Part shown: one piece after another, positions 25,224 through 34,153 of the stretch
How the letters are laid out: every line of letters begins with the position of its first letter
How positions within the stretch are numbered: position 1 is the stretch's first letter
NCBI RefSeq assembly: GCF_030128825.1
Contig: NZ_CP119127.1
Coordinates: forward strand, 2,170,001-2,234,000
Direction: 5' to 3'
Length of the DNA: 64,000 nt
Origin: Sphingobium sp. WTD-1
GTDB lineage: Bacteria; Pseudomonadota; Alphaproteobacteria; Sphingomonadales; Sphingomonadaceae
Program-made: the position numbers and the translations under genes
The notes under the pieces: generated by a model
What the model saw: the letters and a program-made list of their open reading frames with translations, nothing else
Database searches by the model: none
What the model was told of the DNA's origin: nothing

Positions 25224-26726
25224 TCAGGCCAGCGTGAGGCGCCAGTCCCAGCGCAGCGGATCGCCGTCCATCACCTCGACCCCGCGCGCGATCAGCGCGT
25301 CGCGAATCTCGTCCGACAGGGCGAAATCCTTCTCGGCGCGGGCGGCAGTGCGGCGTTCCAGTTCGGCCTCGATCTCCTCGGGCGTGATCTGTGCATCCTT
25401 GGGCTGCACCCGCAACTCGGCGCGGGTCAGGTCCAGCAGGCGCAGGCCCAGCGCCTGGTCGAACGCGGCGATGAGGCAGAGCTTCTCGCCGACCGGCACC
25501 TTTTTCATGCTGATCGCTTCCTCCAGCAGCGGCAGCGCGCGCGGCGTCATCAGGTCGTCGGCGATCGCGGCGTCGAACTGTTCCAGCAGCGGCACCAGCT
25601 TGGGGTAGAGATTGGCACGCAGATAATCGAGCGTCACCGACTGCCAGGTGATGCCCTCGGCCCGGCTTTTCAGCCCCTCGACGCCCATGACCAGCCGCTT
25701 GAGGCGGGTCAGCGCGGCGGCCAGATTATCGGCGCTGAACTCCAGTTCGCTGCGATAATGGGCGCCCAGGCACAGCAGGCGATAGGCGATCGGATGCACG
25801 CCGGCGTCGACCAGCGAGAAGAGGGTGGTGAAACCGCCCTTCGACTTCGACATCTTGCCCTGTCGGTCGACCAGGAAATTATTGTGCATCCACCAGCGCG
25901 CGCCGGTGAAGTCGGGCTGCGTGTCGGTGCAGCCGCAATAAGCCTGATTCTGCGCGATCTCGTTGGGATGATGGATCTCGCGATGGTCGATGCCGCCGGT
26001 ATGGATGTCGAACGGCTGGCCGAGGCGGGCCTGGCTCATGACCGAGCATTCCAGGTGCCAGCCCGGCGCGCCCTTGCCCCAGGGGCTGTCCCATTCCATC
26101 TGGCGCTGCTCGCCCGGCGGCGACTTGCGCCAGATGGCGAAGTCGCTCGGGTTGCGCTTGCCCGCCACCGGGTCGATGCGGGCGTGGGCGGCATCGTCGC
26201 GACCGCCGGCCAGCGCGCCATAATTGGGCACGGTCGAGCTGTCGAAATAGAGGCCGCTCTCCAGTTCGTAGCAATGGGCGTCGGCGATCTTCTGCGCAAA
26301 TTCGATCATCTGCGGCACATAGTCGGTCGCGACCGTCCATTCGCTGGGCGCCATGATGTTGAGGTCGGCGATATTGGCCTTGAACGCCTGCGTATAATGG
26401 GCCGCAATGTCCCAGATGCTCTTGGCGCTGGCGCGGGCGGCCGCCTCCATCTTGTCGTCGCCGGCATCGGCGTCCGACGTCAGATGGCCGACATCGGTGA
26501 TGTTGATGATCTGGGTAACGTCCAGCCCCTTCCACAGCAGGGTGCGGCGCAGCGTGTCGACGAACACATAGGCGCGCAGATTGCCGATATGGGCATAATT
26601 ATAGACGGTCGGGCCGCAGCTATAGACGCGCGCATGGTTGGGCTCGATCGGCGCGAACGGCTCGATCGACCGGGTCAGGCTGTTGAACAGGCGCAGGGGC
26701 GCATCGCTATGCTGGTCTTGGCTCAT
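25224..26726 (-). CDS. cysS: Cysteinyl-tRNA synthetase
   Basis: A 500-residue class I cysteinyl-tRNA synthetase that charges tRNA-Cys. The zinc ligand Cys and HIGH-type signature occur in YSCGPTVYNYAHIGN near the N-terminus; other zinc ligands are in HLECSVMS and GGIDHREIHH; the KMSKS loop is GKMSKSKGG. The C-terminal helical DALR-like region follows. Start at 26726 (MSQDQHSD) gives the family N-terminus; in-frame upstream ATGs at 26738 and 26774 are possible but their residues are not conserved-looking. It is divergent from the MerR gene and 63 bp from the CHAT gene downstream. Confidence 0.96.
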   Translation of the reverse strand: MSQDQHSDAPLRLFNSLTRSIEPFAPIEPNHARVYSCGPTVYNYAHIGNLRAYVFVDTLRRTLLWKGLDVTQIINITDVGHLTSDADAGDDKMEAAARASAKSIWDIAAHYTQAFKANIADLNIMAPSEWTVATDYVPQMIEFAQKIADAHCYELESGLYFDSSTVPNYGALAGGRDDAAHARIDPVAGKRNPSDFAIWRKSPPGEQRQMEWDSPWGKGAPGWHLECSVMSQARLGQPFDIHTGGIDHREIHHPNEIAQNQAYCGCTDTQPDFTGARWWMHNNFLVDRQGKMSKSKGGFTTLFSLVDAGVHPIAYRLLCLGAHYRSELEFSADNLAAALTRLKRLVMGVEGLKSRAEGITWQSVTLDYLRANLYPKLVPLLEQFDAAIADDLMTPRALPLLEEAISMKKVPVGEKLCLIAAFDQALGLRLLDLTRAELRVQPKDAQITPEEIEAELERRTAARAEKDFALSDEIRDALIARGVEVMDGDPLRWDWRLTLA

Positions 26727-26787
26727 GGCGCCAGCCATGTCGCGAGACGGCGCGATCGTCAACGGGTCGGACACCGCAAAAAAGCGC

Positions 26788-26818
26788 TTGAACTTGACCT
26801 TGGGTCAAGCGGTAGCAA
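26788..26818 (+). promoter_or_regulatory. MerR-type promoter and operator
   Basis: A perfect dyad CTTGACC-TTG-GGTCAAG (26793-26809) lies between a -35-like TTGAAC (26788-26793) and a -10-like TAGCAA (26813-26818), with the 19-bp spacer characteristic of MerR-activated promoters. It is 6 bp upstream of the MerR gene start, suggesting autoregulation and possibly a leaderless mRNA; it could also act on the divergent cysS. Confidence 0.65.
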
Positions 26819-26823
26819 GGGGC

Positions 26824-27585
26824 ATGACCGATATATTGGATATTGCCGCCGTCGCCCGCGCCACCGGCCTCACCAGCCGGGCGCTGCGTTTCTATGAGGC
26901 GCGCGGGCTGGTCGCACCGCTGCGCACCGCGTCCGGGCGGCGGTTGTTCGGCCCGGCCGAGCTGGCGCGGTTGCATGAATTGCTGGCGCTCAAGCGGGCG
27001 GGGCTGAGCCTCGCCCAGATCAAGACCCTGTTCGACGGCCGGCCGATCGACCTTGGTGCGCTGCTGCGCGCGCAGATCGTAGCGATCGACGCGCAGGCGC
27101 AGGAACTGGCGCAGGCGCGCAGCCATCTGGAAACCGCCTTGTCCCGCATCGACCGTGGCGAGCCGCTCGATGCCGCGACCCTTTGCTCGCTGATCCGCAG
27201 TGGAGAAAGCATGACCATGCAAGAAGAATGGAAGGCGGTCAGTGGCCGCTATATCAGCGCCCAGGCCGAGGCCGACTTTGCCGAGACGATGCCCAGGATG
27301 CCGGCCGATTTCGATCAGGCGGCCTATAGCGCGCAATGGGCTGACCTCACCGCCCGGATAGAGGCGGCGCTGCCGCTCGACCCGGCAAGTGCGGCGGCAG
27401 GGGCCTTTTATGACGAATGGCAGGCGCTGCTCGCGCCCTTCACCGCCATCGCCACGCCGGCGATGATGGAGGGGGTGACACGCATGTACGATCATGTCGA
27501 CGAGTGGAAGGAGGAGCGGCAGCCGCCCTTCGCCTCGGAAGTGTGGGACTTCATCCGCAGCGTCGGGGCGGCGCGGCAAATGTAA
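26824..27585 (+). CDS. MerR-family regulator with TipAS-like C-terminal domain
   Basis: A 253-residue regulator. N-terminal winged helix MerR domain (IAAVARATGLTSRALRFYE, residues about 6-24, then GRRLFGPAELARLHELLALKRAGLSL), a dimerisation helix (about 80-110), and a C-terminal helical domain (about 125-253) resembling the TipAS antibiotic-recognition fold (WADLTARIEAAL, GVTRMYDHVDEW). TipA-type proteins bind thiopeptides and other small molecules covalently or non-covalently and activate their own promoters. Start at 26824 matches the conserved MerR N-terminus and sits directly behind a MerR-type operator. The inducer is unknown and no obvious efflux partner is adjacent. Confidence 0.85.
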   Translation: MTDILDIAAVARATGLTSRALRFYEARGLVAPLRTASGRRLFGPAELARLHELLALKRAGLSLAQIKTLFDGRPIDLGALLRAQIVAIDAQAQELAQARSHLETALSRIDRGEPLDAATLCSLIRSGESMTMQEEWKAVSGRYISAQAEADFAETMPRMPADFDQAAYSAQWADLTARIEAALPLDPASAAAGAFYDEWQALLAPFTAIATPAMMEGVTRMYDHVDEWKEERQPPFASEVWDFIRSVGAARQM

Positions 27586-27818
27586 TAAATTGTTGCTCGG
27601 TTGGTGGCGCCTTGCGCGATCGTCCGGGCGACCCGATATTGGCTGTGCGGACCGGGCCCCTCTGGCGACATGGATCTCTTCCCCCTTGATCCAGGTCGCG
27701 ATGTCGGACCGCATCGGGTGCGCCCGGTGCAGGTTTTGTGGCAATTCCCCCCTCTTTTTGCCGCAGGAGACCGCACCGGGCTCACTCGAACCATCTTTTT
27801 TATGGAGTGAGTGAAGCC

Positions 27819-28529
27819 GTGAACAATCCCGTACGCATGCCGGGCTATGGTGCCAGCCAGACGGCGCAGACCGATGCTGGCCTGCGCGCGCACATGCTCG
27901 GCGTTTTCCGCAACATGGGCATCGGCCTGGTCATCACCGGCCTGGTCGCCGCCCTGGTCGGCAATAGCCCGGTGCTGGCCGCTGCCATCTTCGGCACGCC
28001 GCTGAAGTGGGTCGCGATCTTCGCGCCGCTGGCCTTTGTCTTCTTCTTCAGCTTCCGCATCGACAAGATGACGACGGCTGGCGCGCGCACCGCCTTCTAC
28101 GCCTTCGCGGCGGTGATGGGCGTGTCGCTGGGCAGCGTCTTCCTGGTCTTTACCGGCGGCAGCATCGCCCAGGCCTTCTTCTCGGCGGCGGTGATGTTCC
28201 TCGCCATGGCGCTCTGGGGCTATACCACCCAGCGTGACCTGACCAAGATGGGCAGCTTCCTGATGATGGGCCTGATCGGCATCGTCGTCGCCAGCCTGAT
28301 CAACATCTTCATCGGCTCGTCGGCGATGGCGATGGTCATCTCGATCATCGGCGTGGTGGTCTTCACCGGCCTCACCGCCTGGGACGTGCAGCGCATCAAG
28401 TCGGAATATTTCTACTATGCCGGCCATGAGGTGGCGCAGAAGATGCAGGTGATGGGCGCGCTGTCGCTCTACCTGAACTTCGTCAACCTGTTCCAGATGC
28501 TGCTGAGCCTGACCGGCGAGCGCGAATAA
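27819..28529 (+). CDS. Bax inhibitor-1/YccA family membrane protein
   Basis: About 236 residues with seven membrane helices from residue 35 on, ending in a conserved YFYYAGHEVAQKMQVMGALSLYLNFVNLFQMLLSL segment (the C-terminal helices with the conserved acidic pore residues in TAWDVQRIK). BI-1/YccA proteins are inner-membrane pH-sensitive calcium leak channels or FtsH modulators. GTG 27819 (MNNPVRMPGYG) is chosen as start from the family N-terminus; GTG 27807 is possible. The zinc-ribbon gene follows after 2 bp, so they form an operon. Confidence 0.9.
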   Translation: MNNPVRMPGYGASQTAQTDAGLRAHMLGVFRNMGIGLVITGLVAALVGNSPVLAAAIFGTPLKWVAIFAPLAFVFFFSFRIDKMTTAGARTAFYAFAAVMGVSLGSVFLVFTGGSIAQAFFSAAVMFLAMALWGYTTQRDLTKMGSFLMMGLIGIVVASLINIFIGSSAMAMVISIIGVVVFTGLTAWDVQRIKSEYFYYAGHEVAQKMQVMGALSLYLNFVNLFQMLLSLTGERE

Positions 28530-28531
28530 GC

Positions 28532-28813
28532 ATGCGGGATCAGGCCACCGTGTCGGCCATGCTCTGCCCGGTCTGCCATGTGGGGCTTCACATGAGCGAC
28601 CGGCAGGGGGTGGAGATCGACTATTGCCCGCAATGTCGCGGCGTTTGGCTGGACCGGGGCGAACTCGACAAGATCATCGAGCGCTCGGTTCTGCCGGCCC
28701 CGGCGCCCGCCGCGCCGCAGATGAGCTACCGCCCGGACCGCGAATATCGTCAGGACGGGCGGGGCTATCCCAAGAAACGCAGGAAGAGCTTTCTGGAAGA
28801 GCTGTTCGATTGA
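28532..28813 (+). CDS. zf-TFIIB-type zinc-ribbon protein
   Basis: A 93-residue protein with a compact zinc ribbon: CPVC (about residues 12-15) and CPQC (about 32-35), followed by RGVWLDRGELDKIIE, the signature of the zf-TFIIB/YjdN-like family, and a basic, Tyr-rich C-terminal tail ending KSFLEELFD. Family members are uncharacterised. It follows the BI-1 gene by 2 bp and is ended by a terminator, so the two are probably cotranscribed. Confidence 0.85.
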   Translation: MRDQATVSAMLCPVCHVGLHMSDRQGVEIDYCPQCRGVWLDRGELDKIIERSVLPAPAPAAPQMSYRPDREYRQDGRGYPKKRRKSFLEELFD

Positions 28814-28814
28814 G

Positions 28815-28849
28815 AAAAAGGCCGGTCCCGATGGGGGCGGCCTTTTTTT
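28815..28849. terminator. Bidirectional terminator
   Basis: AAAAAGGCC (28815-28823) and GGCCTTTTTTT (28839-28849) form a hairpin right after the zinc-ribbon gene, with a T-run on each side in the respective direction. Confidence 0.85.
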
Positions 28850-28891
28850 ATGAAAAATAACGTTGCAAGCCGTCTATCCAGATCGATGATC

Positions 28892-29323
28892 TCATTTGTC
28901 CGCCAGACCAGATAGTTCGATCATGCGCTCGTTGTAATGTTTCGTATATTCATATGATCCCAACTGAAAGCAGCGCCGATCCGATCCGTAGACATCGGAT
29001 GTGCCCTCAATCGCACGTATTCCGTTTCTCCTGACGAGTTCGCCGTATGTGCGATCGAAGTCCAATTGCCCAATTCTGTGCGTGGAAACGAGAAGAGTGA
29101 TCCCGTTTATGCCCAGAAACCGCCTGTCGCCGGTCTTGGCCGCCAAATCAGCCTCACGATGTGGATCTGCCCCAGCCTTAACATCCTCAAGCTCGCAACC
29201 CAAAGCTTTGATGGAATCGGTATATACCTGCTTCGCAGCGTCTGATGGATCGCCCGAATTTTTCGAACAGGCGGTCATCATAAGCATTGCGAGGGCGGTG
29301 TATCTCAATGCGCCGCGCCCCAA
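28892..29323 (-). CDS. Putative lipoprotein, 143 aa, unknown function
   Basis: The N-terminus has a lipoprotein signal with lipobox MTAC (Cys at about residue 19), giving a mature outer-membrane- or periplasm-anchored protein of about 125 residues. The mature part includes KALGCELEDVKAG, INGITLLVSTHRIGQLDFD and SDRRCFQLGSYEYTKHYNERM; no known family is recognised. Its start lies inside the last 19 bp of polA on the same strand, so it can be translated from polA mRNA. It is visibly less GC-rich and uses rarer codons than its neighbours, hinting at later acquisition. Confidence 0.65.
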   Translation of the reverse strand: MGRGALRYTALAMLMMTACSKNSGDPSDAAKQVYTDSIKALGCELEDVKAGADPHREADLAAKTGDRRFLGINGITLLVSTHRIGQLDFDRTYGELVRRNGIRAIEGTSDVYGSDRRCFQLGSYEYTKHYNERMIELSGLADK

Positions 29324-32103
29324 CTCGGGCCGGTGCCGATTTCCACGCCCAGCGGTACGGACAGGCTGACCATCGGTTCGGCGGCGTTTTCCATGACCTG
29401 GCGGATCACCTTGCTGGCGGCCTCGACATCGGCTTCGGGCAGTTCGAACACCAGTTCGTCATGTACCTGCAGCAACATGCGCACGCGCGGCAGGCCGGCG
29501 GCTTCGAGTGCCGGGCCCATGCGGGCCATCGCCCGCTTGATGATGTCGGCGCTGGTGCCCTGGATCGGTGCGTTGATCGCGGCGCGCTCGGCGCCCTGCC
29601 GTTCGTGCTGGACCGGTGCCTTGATGCGCGGGAACCAGGTCTTGCGGCCGAACAGGGTTTCGGTGAAGCCGTTGGCCCGCGCCTTTTCCAGCGTCTCGTT
29701 GATATAGACGCTGATGCCGGGGAAGCGCTCATAATAGCGGCTGATCATGTCCTGCGCCTCGTCGGCGCTGATTTCCAGCCGGCCGGCCAGGCCCCAGCGC
29801 GAAATGCCGTAGAGGATCGCGAAGTTGATCGTCTTGGCGCGGCCGCGCGTGTCGCGATTGACCTCGCCGAACAATTCCATAGCCGTTCGGCTATGAATAT
29901 CCTCGCCCTGTTCGAACGCGTCCTTGAGCGCGGGCACGTCGGCCATGTGTGCGGCCAGGCGCAGCTCGATCTGGCTATAGTCCGCCGCCAGGATGACATT
30001 GCCGGGTTCGGCGACGAAGGCATGGCGGATCTGCCGGCCGATCTCGGTGCGGATCGGGATATTCTGCAGGTTGGGATCGGTCGAAGACAGGCGGCCGGTC
30101 TGGGCGCCGGTCAGCGAATAGCTGGTATGGACCCGGCCGGTGTCGCGGTTGATCTGCTGCTGCAGCGCGTCGGTATAGGTCGATTTGAGCTTGGAAAGCT
30201 GGCGCCATTCCAGCACCAGTCCGCAAATGGCCGAGCCTTCGGCCTTGAGCTTCTCCAGCACGGTGACGTCGGTGGAATAGGTGCCGCTCTTGCCCTTCTT
30301 GCCGCCTTTGAGGCCCATCTCGTCGAACAGCACGACGCCGAGCTGCTGCGGCGATCCGATGGTGAAGGGATGGCCGGCGAGTTCGTGGATTTCGGCTTCC
30401 AGGCCGGCGATCGACTGCGAGAAGCTGCCCGAGAGACGGGACAGCGCTTCGCGGTCGACCTTGATCCCCTGCCGCTCCATGCCGGCCACCACCGGGATCA
30501 GCGGCCGATCGACCAACTGATAGACCCGCGTCGCGCCCTCGGCCGGCAGGCGGCCCGACAGCTTGTGCCACAGGCGCCAGGTGACTTCGGCATCCTCGGC
30601 GGCGTAGGCGGTGGCCTTGTCGAGCGGCACATGGGCGAAGCTGATCGCCTTCTTGCCGGTGCCGGTCACTTCCTTGAAGCTGATGCATGTGTGATTGAGG
30701 TGGACGCTCGCCGCCTCGTCCATGCCATGGCCGCCCAGCGACTTGCCGGCGTCGAGGTCGAAGCTCATCACCATCGAATCGTCGATCGGCGTCACCTCCA
30801 GCCCGACGCGAGCGAGGACGTTGAGGTCATATTTGATATTATGGCCGACCTTGAGCACCGCATCGTCGGCGAGCAGGGGCTTGAGCAACCGGATGGCGTC
30901 GTCGAGCGCGATCTGCTGCGGCACTTCGCCGAACATGTCGTCAGCGGAGCGATGGGCGAGCGGGATATAGCAGGCGCGGCCCGGCCCGGTGGACAGGCTG
31001 ATGCCGACCAGGCCCGATTCCATGCTGTCGAGCGCATCGGTCTCGGTATCGACCGCGACCACGCCGAGCGCGCGGGCTTCGTCGATCCAGATCTGCAGCG
31101 CCTCGACCGTGGTGACGGTTTCATAGAGGGCGCAGTCGATCGGCGGATGCTCGACCTCGACCACCGGGGGCGGCGGTGGCGCGTCGGCGCTGCCGGTCGC
31201 AGCGGCCGTGCTGGCGACCGCAACCGTAGCGGCCGGCGCGCCCAGGCGGTTGAGCAGGGTCTTGAAGCCATGATGCGACAGGAAGGCCTGCAGCGGCTCC
31301 TTGGGAATGCCCTTCAAGGTCAGGTCGTCCAGCGGCTCGGGCAGGTCCATGCTGTCATGCAGCGCGACCAGCCGGCGCGACAGCCGTGCCATGTCGGCAT
31401 GGGCGATGAGGTTTTCCTGCATCTTCGACTTCTTCATCGAAGGGGCCGCATCCAGCGCCGCTTCCAGCGTGCCATATTCGGTGATCAGCTTGGCCGCGGT
31501 CTTGGGGCCGATGCCCGGCACGCCCGGCACATTGTCGACGCTGTCGCCCATCAGCGCCAGCACGTCGCCCAATTGCTCGGGCAGCACGCCGAACTTGCCC
31601 ATGACATAGTCGGCGCCGCGCCGCTCATTCTTCATCGTGTCGTACATGTCGACGCCGGGCTGGATCAGCTGCATCAGATCCTTGTCGGAACTGACGATGG
31701 TGACATGCCAACCGGCGCGCACGGCGGCCTGGGTGTAGCTGGCAATGATGTCGTCCGCCTCGAACCCGGCTTCCTCGATGCAGGGGAGGGAGAAGGCACG
31801 GGTGGCGTCGCGGATCATCGGGAACTGGGGGACCAGATCCTCGGGCGCGGGCGGCCGGTTCGCCTTATACTGATCATACATGTCGTTGCGGAAGGTGTGG
31901 CTGCCCTTGTCTAGCACAACGGCCAGATGGGTCGGTCCCTCCGCCTTGCCCAGCTCCTCGGCCAGCTTCCACAGCATGGTGGTATAGCCATAGACGGCGC
32001 CGACCGGCTGGCCGTGCTGGTTGGTGAGCGGCGGAAGCTGGTGATAGGCGCGGAAGATATAGCCGCTGCCGTCGACCAGATAGAGATGATTCTGCTGAGA
32101 CAT
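29305..32103 (-). CDS. polA: DNA polymerase I
   Basis: A 932-residue polymerase I with all three domains. The 5' nuclease domain starts at residue 6 (LVDGSGYIFRAYH) and includes EADDIIASYT and GDSVDNVPGVPGIGPKTA. The 3'-5' exonuclease has the ExoI motif VDTETDALD, so proofreading residues seem intact. The polymerase domain carries motif A (AADYSQIELRLAAH), the O-helix (RGRAKTINFAILYG) and motif C (QVHDELVFE). It fills gaps and removes RNA primers. Length and motifs are normal. Confidence 0.97.
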   Translation of the reverse strand: MSQQNHLYLVDGSGYIFRAYHQLPPLTNQHGQPVGAVYGYTTMLWKLAEELGKAEGPTHLAVVLDKGSHTFRNDMYDQYKANRPPAPEDLVPQFPMIRDATRAFSLPCIEEAGFEADDIIASYTQAAVRAGWHVTIVSSDKDLMQLIQPGVDMYDTMKNERRGADYVMGKFGVLPEQLGDVLALMGDSVDNVPGVPGIGPKTAAKLITEYGTLEAALDAAPSMKKSKMQENLIAHADMARLSRRLVALHDSMDLPEPLDDLTLKGIPKEPLQAFLSHHGFKTLLNRLGAPAATVAVASTAAATGSADAPPPPPVVEVEHPPIDCALYETVTTVEALQIWIDEARALGVVAVDTETDALDSMESGLVGISLSTGPGRACYIPLAHRSADDMFGEVPQQIALDDAIRLLKPLLADDAVLKVGHNIKYDLNVLARVGLEVTPIDDSMVMSFDLDAGKSLGGHGMDEAASVHLNHTCISFKEVTGTGKKAISFAHVPLDKATAYAAEDAEVTWRLWHKLSGRLPAEGATRVYQLVDRPLIPVVAGMERQGIKVDREALSRLSGSFSQSIAGLEAEIHELAGHPFTIGSPQQLGVVLFDEMGLKGGKKGKSGTYSTDVTVLEKLKAEGSAICGLVLEWRQLSKLKSTYTDALQQQINRDTGRVHTSYSLTGAQTGRLSSTDPNLQNIPIRTEIGRQIRHAFVAEPGNVILAADYSQIELRLAAHMADVPALKDAFEQGEDIHSRTAMELFGEVNRDTRGRAKTINFAILYGISRWGLAGRLEISADEAQDMISRYYERFPGISVYINETLEKARANGFTETLFGRKTWFPRIKAPVQHERQGAERAAINAPIQGTSADIIKRAMARMGPALEAAGLPRVRMLLQVHDELVFELPEADVEAASKVIRQVMENAAEPMVSLSVPLGVEIGTGPSWGAAH

Positions 32104-32150
32104 GGGGCAGGGGATAGCGGGGATTGGCGCGCCGCTCCAGTGCCCGACGC

Positions 32151-33242
32151 TTATACCCCGCCGCTCTCGCCGCTGGTCGGGATTGTCGTTTCGTCGGCGC
32201 GCCGGCCGCTCAGCAAATGGCCGACCAGTAGTACCGGCATCAGCACGGCCATGCCGATGAAGATCGCCATCAGCCGCTCGACGCCCGGTTCCAGCACCAG
32301 CTGGTCATAGCGGTCGGGCACCAGCATCACCAGCACCGCCAGGGTGAACTGGGTGCCGACATAGCGATGGGTCGGGTCGCCATTTTCCAGATGTCGGCCC
32401 AGCATCACGCCGATCGCGGTGGCGCCGAGCAGCAGCGTCATATTGTCGGCGCCCGCGACCAGGAAGAAGGCGGCGAACAAGGCGCCGCCGATGCAGCCGA
32501 TCATGCGTTGCAGGATGCGCTGGCTGACCGGGGCGAGGCCACTCGACCCGATGCCGGTGACCGGCAGCAGCATGACCGCCATGATCATGATCGCCCCCTG
32601 CGCCAGCGCGGGCACAGGAATCCAGGCGTTGAGCGCGACCAGTAGCGCCAGCGCCACGCCGGCCTGCAGCGCATGGCGCAGCGAATCCCCGTGCCAACCC
32701 GCACCGGTCGCGGCGGGCGTGCGCTTGGCTGGCCAGCGGCGGCGCAGGGTCAGGGTGGAGGCGAGGCTGACGATCAGGCTGGCGGCGATGCCGGCCAGCG
32801 TTTCCAGCACGCGGGTCTGGACGAATTCGGGCAGGGCGATCGCGGGATGCTCGATCTTGTCGAGCACGACCATCGCATAGGTCAGGCCGAAGAAGAGCCA
32901 GGCATAGGAGCGGCGCGAGGTGATCGCGGCATAGAGGCTGATCGTTCCCATCAGCGCCAGCGCTGCTGCGGCAGCGGGCCAGTAGCCGACGATGAAGGGC
33001 GCGCTGCCGAGTGCGATCAGGCCGCCCGCGACCGTACCGACGATCCGCAGCACGCCGCGCGCCAGCGTCTCGGCGGCATGGCCGCGCATCACCATATAGC
33101 CGGCAAAGGCGGCCCAGGAAACATGGGTGGCGCCGAGCAGATGGGCGAGCAGGATCGCGCCCAGCACCGACAGCGCGCATTCCAGTTCATCGATGGTGCG
33201 CGGCGTCACCCGGTCGAGCAGCGAGGAAAAGGGGCGCGGCAT
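32151..33242 (-). CDS. FUSC-family inner-membrane protein
   Basis: A 363-residue protein with two sets of membrane helices (about residues 20-165 and 190-345) separated by a short hydrophilic linker, matching the fusaric acid resistance (FUSC)/aromatic acid exporter fold. Typical pieces are AFAGYMVMRGHAAETLARGVLRIVGT and SQRILQRMIGCIGGALFAAFF with the conserved Arg and Gly. Such proteins export aromatic acids, often with a membrane-fusion partner; none is nearby. It is on the same strand as polA, 47 bp upstream of it. Confidence 0.87.
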   Translation of the reverse strand: MPRPFSSLLDRVTPRTIDELECALSVLGAILLAHLLGATHVSWAAFAGYMVMRGHAAETLARGVLRIVGTVAGGLIALGSAPFIVGYWPAAAAALALMGTISLYAAITSRRSYAWLFFGLTYAMVVLDKIEHPAIALPEFVQTRVLETLAGIAASLIVSLASTLTLRRRWPAKRTPAATGAGWHGDSLRHALQAGVALALLVALNAWIPVPALAQGAIMIMAVMLLPVTGIGSSGLAPVSQRILQRMIGCIGGALFAAFFLVAGADNMTLLLGATAIGVMLGRHLENGDPTHRYVGTQFTLAVLVMLVPDRYDQLVLEPGVERLMAIFIGMAVLMPVLLVGHLLSGRRADETTIPTSGESGGV

Positions 33243-33347
33243 AGGAACTTAGTGCCGCAGCGGGACAGTAAAGGCCAGTGCGGGATATTTGCTGCTTCCT
33301 ATCCGTTTCGTTGCGCTGGAAACAGATTGGGAAGGGGAGGGCATGTG

Positions 33348-34151
33348 ATGCGGGCATGGGGCGCGGCGATGCTGCTGGCGATGGCGGCGCAGTGTGGCGT
33401 AGCCTGGGCGCAGGACGCGCGGGAATTCTGCGCCGACCGGCCGGGGCTTGATACCCCGCCCTGCACCATGGCGCCGGGCAAGGTGCAGGTCGAACTGGGG
33501 CTGGGCGACTGGACCCGCGAGCAGGATGGCGAGAGCCGTGTCGACACTGTGAACTTCGGTGACGCGCTGCTGCGCATCGGCCTGACCGACAGCATGGAAG
33601 CGCAACTGGGCTGGACCGCCTTTGGCCATGTGCGCACGCGCGATCGGGTAACCGGCGCGGTCAAGACGGACAATGGCATCGGCGACATGCGCGTCGCGCT
33701 GCGGCAGAATTTGCGCCATCCGGATGGTGCGGGCTTTTCGATCGCGGTCATGCCCTATGCCAGCCTGCCGACCGGCGGCGATGCGATCGGCGAGGGCGAC
33801 TGGGGCGCCGGGATGCTGGTGCCGATCAGCTATGATCTGGGGCAGGGTTTCAGCCTGTTGGCGACGCCGGAAGTGGACGCGGCGGTCGATGAGGATGGCG
33901 ATGGCCGGCATCTGGCCTATGGCAGCGTCGCGGGACTGGGCTTCGATATCAGCGACAGCCTGTCCGGATCGATCGAAGCGTCGCTGATGCGCGACGATGA
34001 TCCTGATGGTCATGCCACCCAGGCGCTGGCCGGGCTGTCGCTGGGCTGGCAGGCGGGCGACGACATGCAGTTCGATGCCGGCGCCAATCTGGGCCTCAAC
34101 CATGACAGCCCCGACGCCGAACTCTATGTCGGCGTCGTGCGGCGTTTCTAA
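33348..34151 (+). CDS. Putative outer-membrane beta-barrel (phenol MetA-like) protein
   Basis: A 267-residue secreted protein with signal peptide MRAWGAAMLLAMAAQCGVAWA cleaved before QDAREF, followed by alternating amphipathic beta strands (VQVELGLGDW, LRIGLTDSMEAQLGWTAF, FSLLATPEVDAAV and others) and a terminal aromatic residue (VGVVRRF) as in barrels assembled by Bam. The pattern fits the MetA-pathway phenol-degradation/transporter barrel family. Start at 33348 is preceded by AAGGGGAGG at 8 bp; the longer open frame upstream is antisense to the FUSC gene and not conserved-looking. Confidence 0.75.
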   Translation: MRAWGAAMLLAMAAQCGVAWAQDAREFCADRPGLDTPPCTMAPGKVQVELGLGDWTREQDGESRVDTVNFGDALLRIGLTDSMEAQLGWTAFGHVRTRDRVTGAVKTDNGIGDMRVALRQNLRHPDGAGFSIAVMPYASLPTGGDAIGEGDWGAGMLVPISYDLGQGFSLLATPEVDAAVDEDGDGRHLAYGSVAGLGFDISDSLSGSIEASLMRDDDPDGHATQALAGLSLGWQAGDDMQFDAGANLGLNHDSPDAELYVGVVRRF

Positions 34152-34153
34152 CC

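Noticed and set aside
24066..26897. Very long rightward open frame (943 codons) across cysS and the CHAT gene
   Set aside because: It is the antisense of two well-supported genes; long antisense frames are expected at this GC content, and its composition (Gln, Arg, His rich) is unlike a real protein.
29287..31914. Rightward 875-codon open frame opposite polA
   Set aside because: It mirrors polA and shows no domain signature.
32673..33347. Upstream part of the open frame that continues into the beta-barrel gene
   Set aside because: It is antisense to the FUSC gene, and the signal peptide plus ribosome binding site at 33348 mark the real start.
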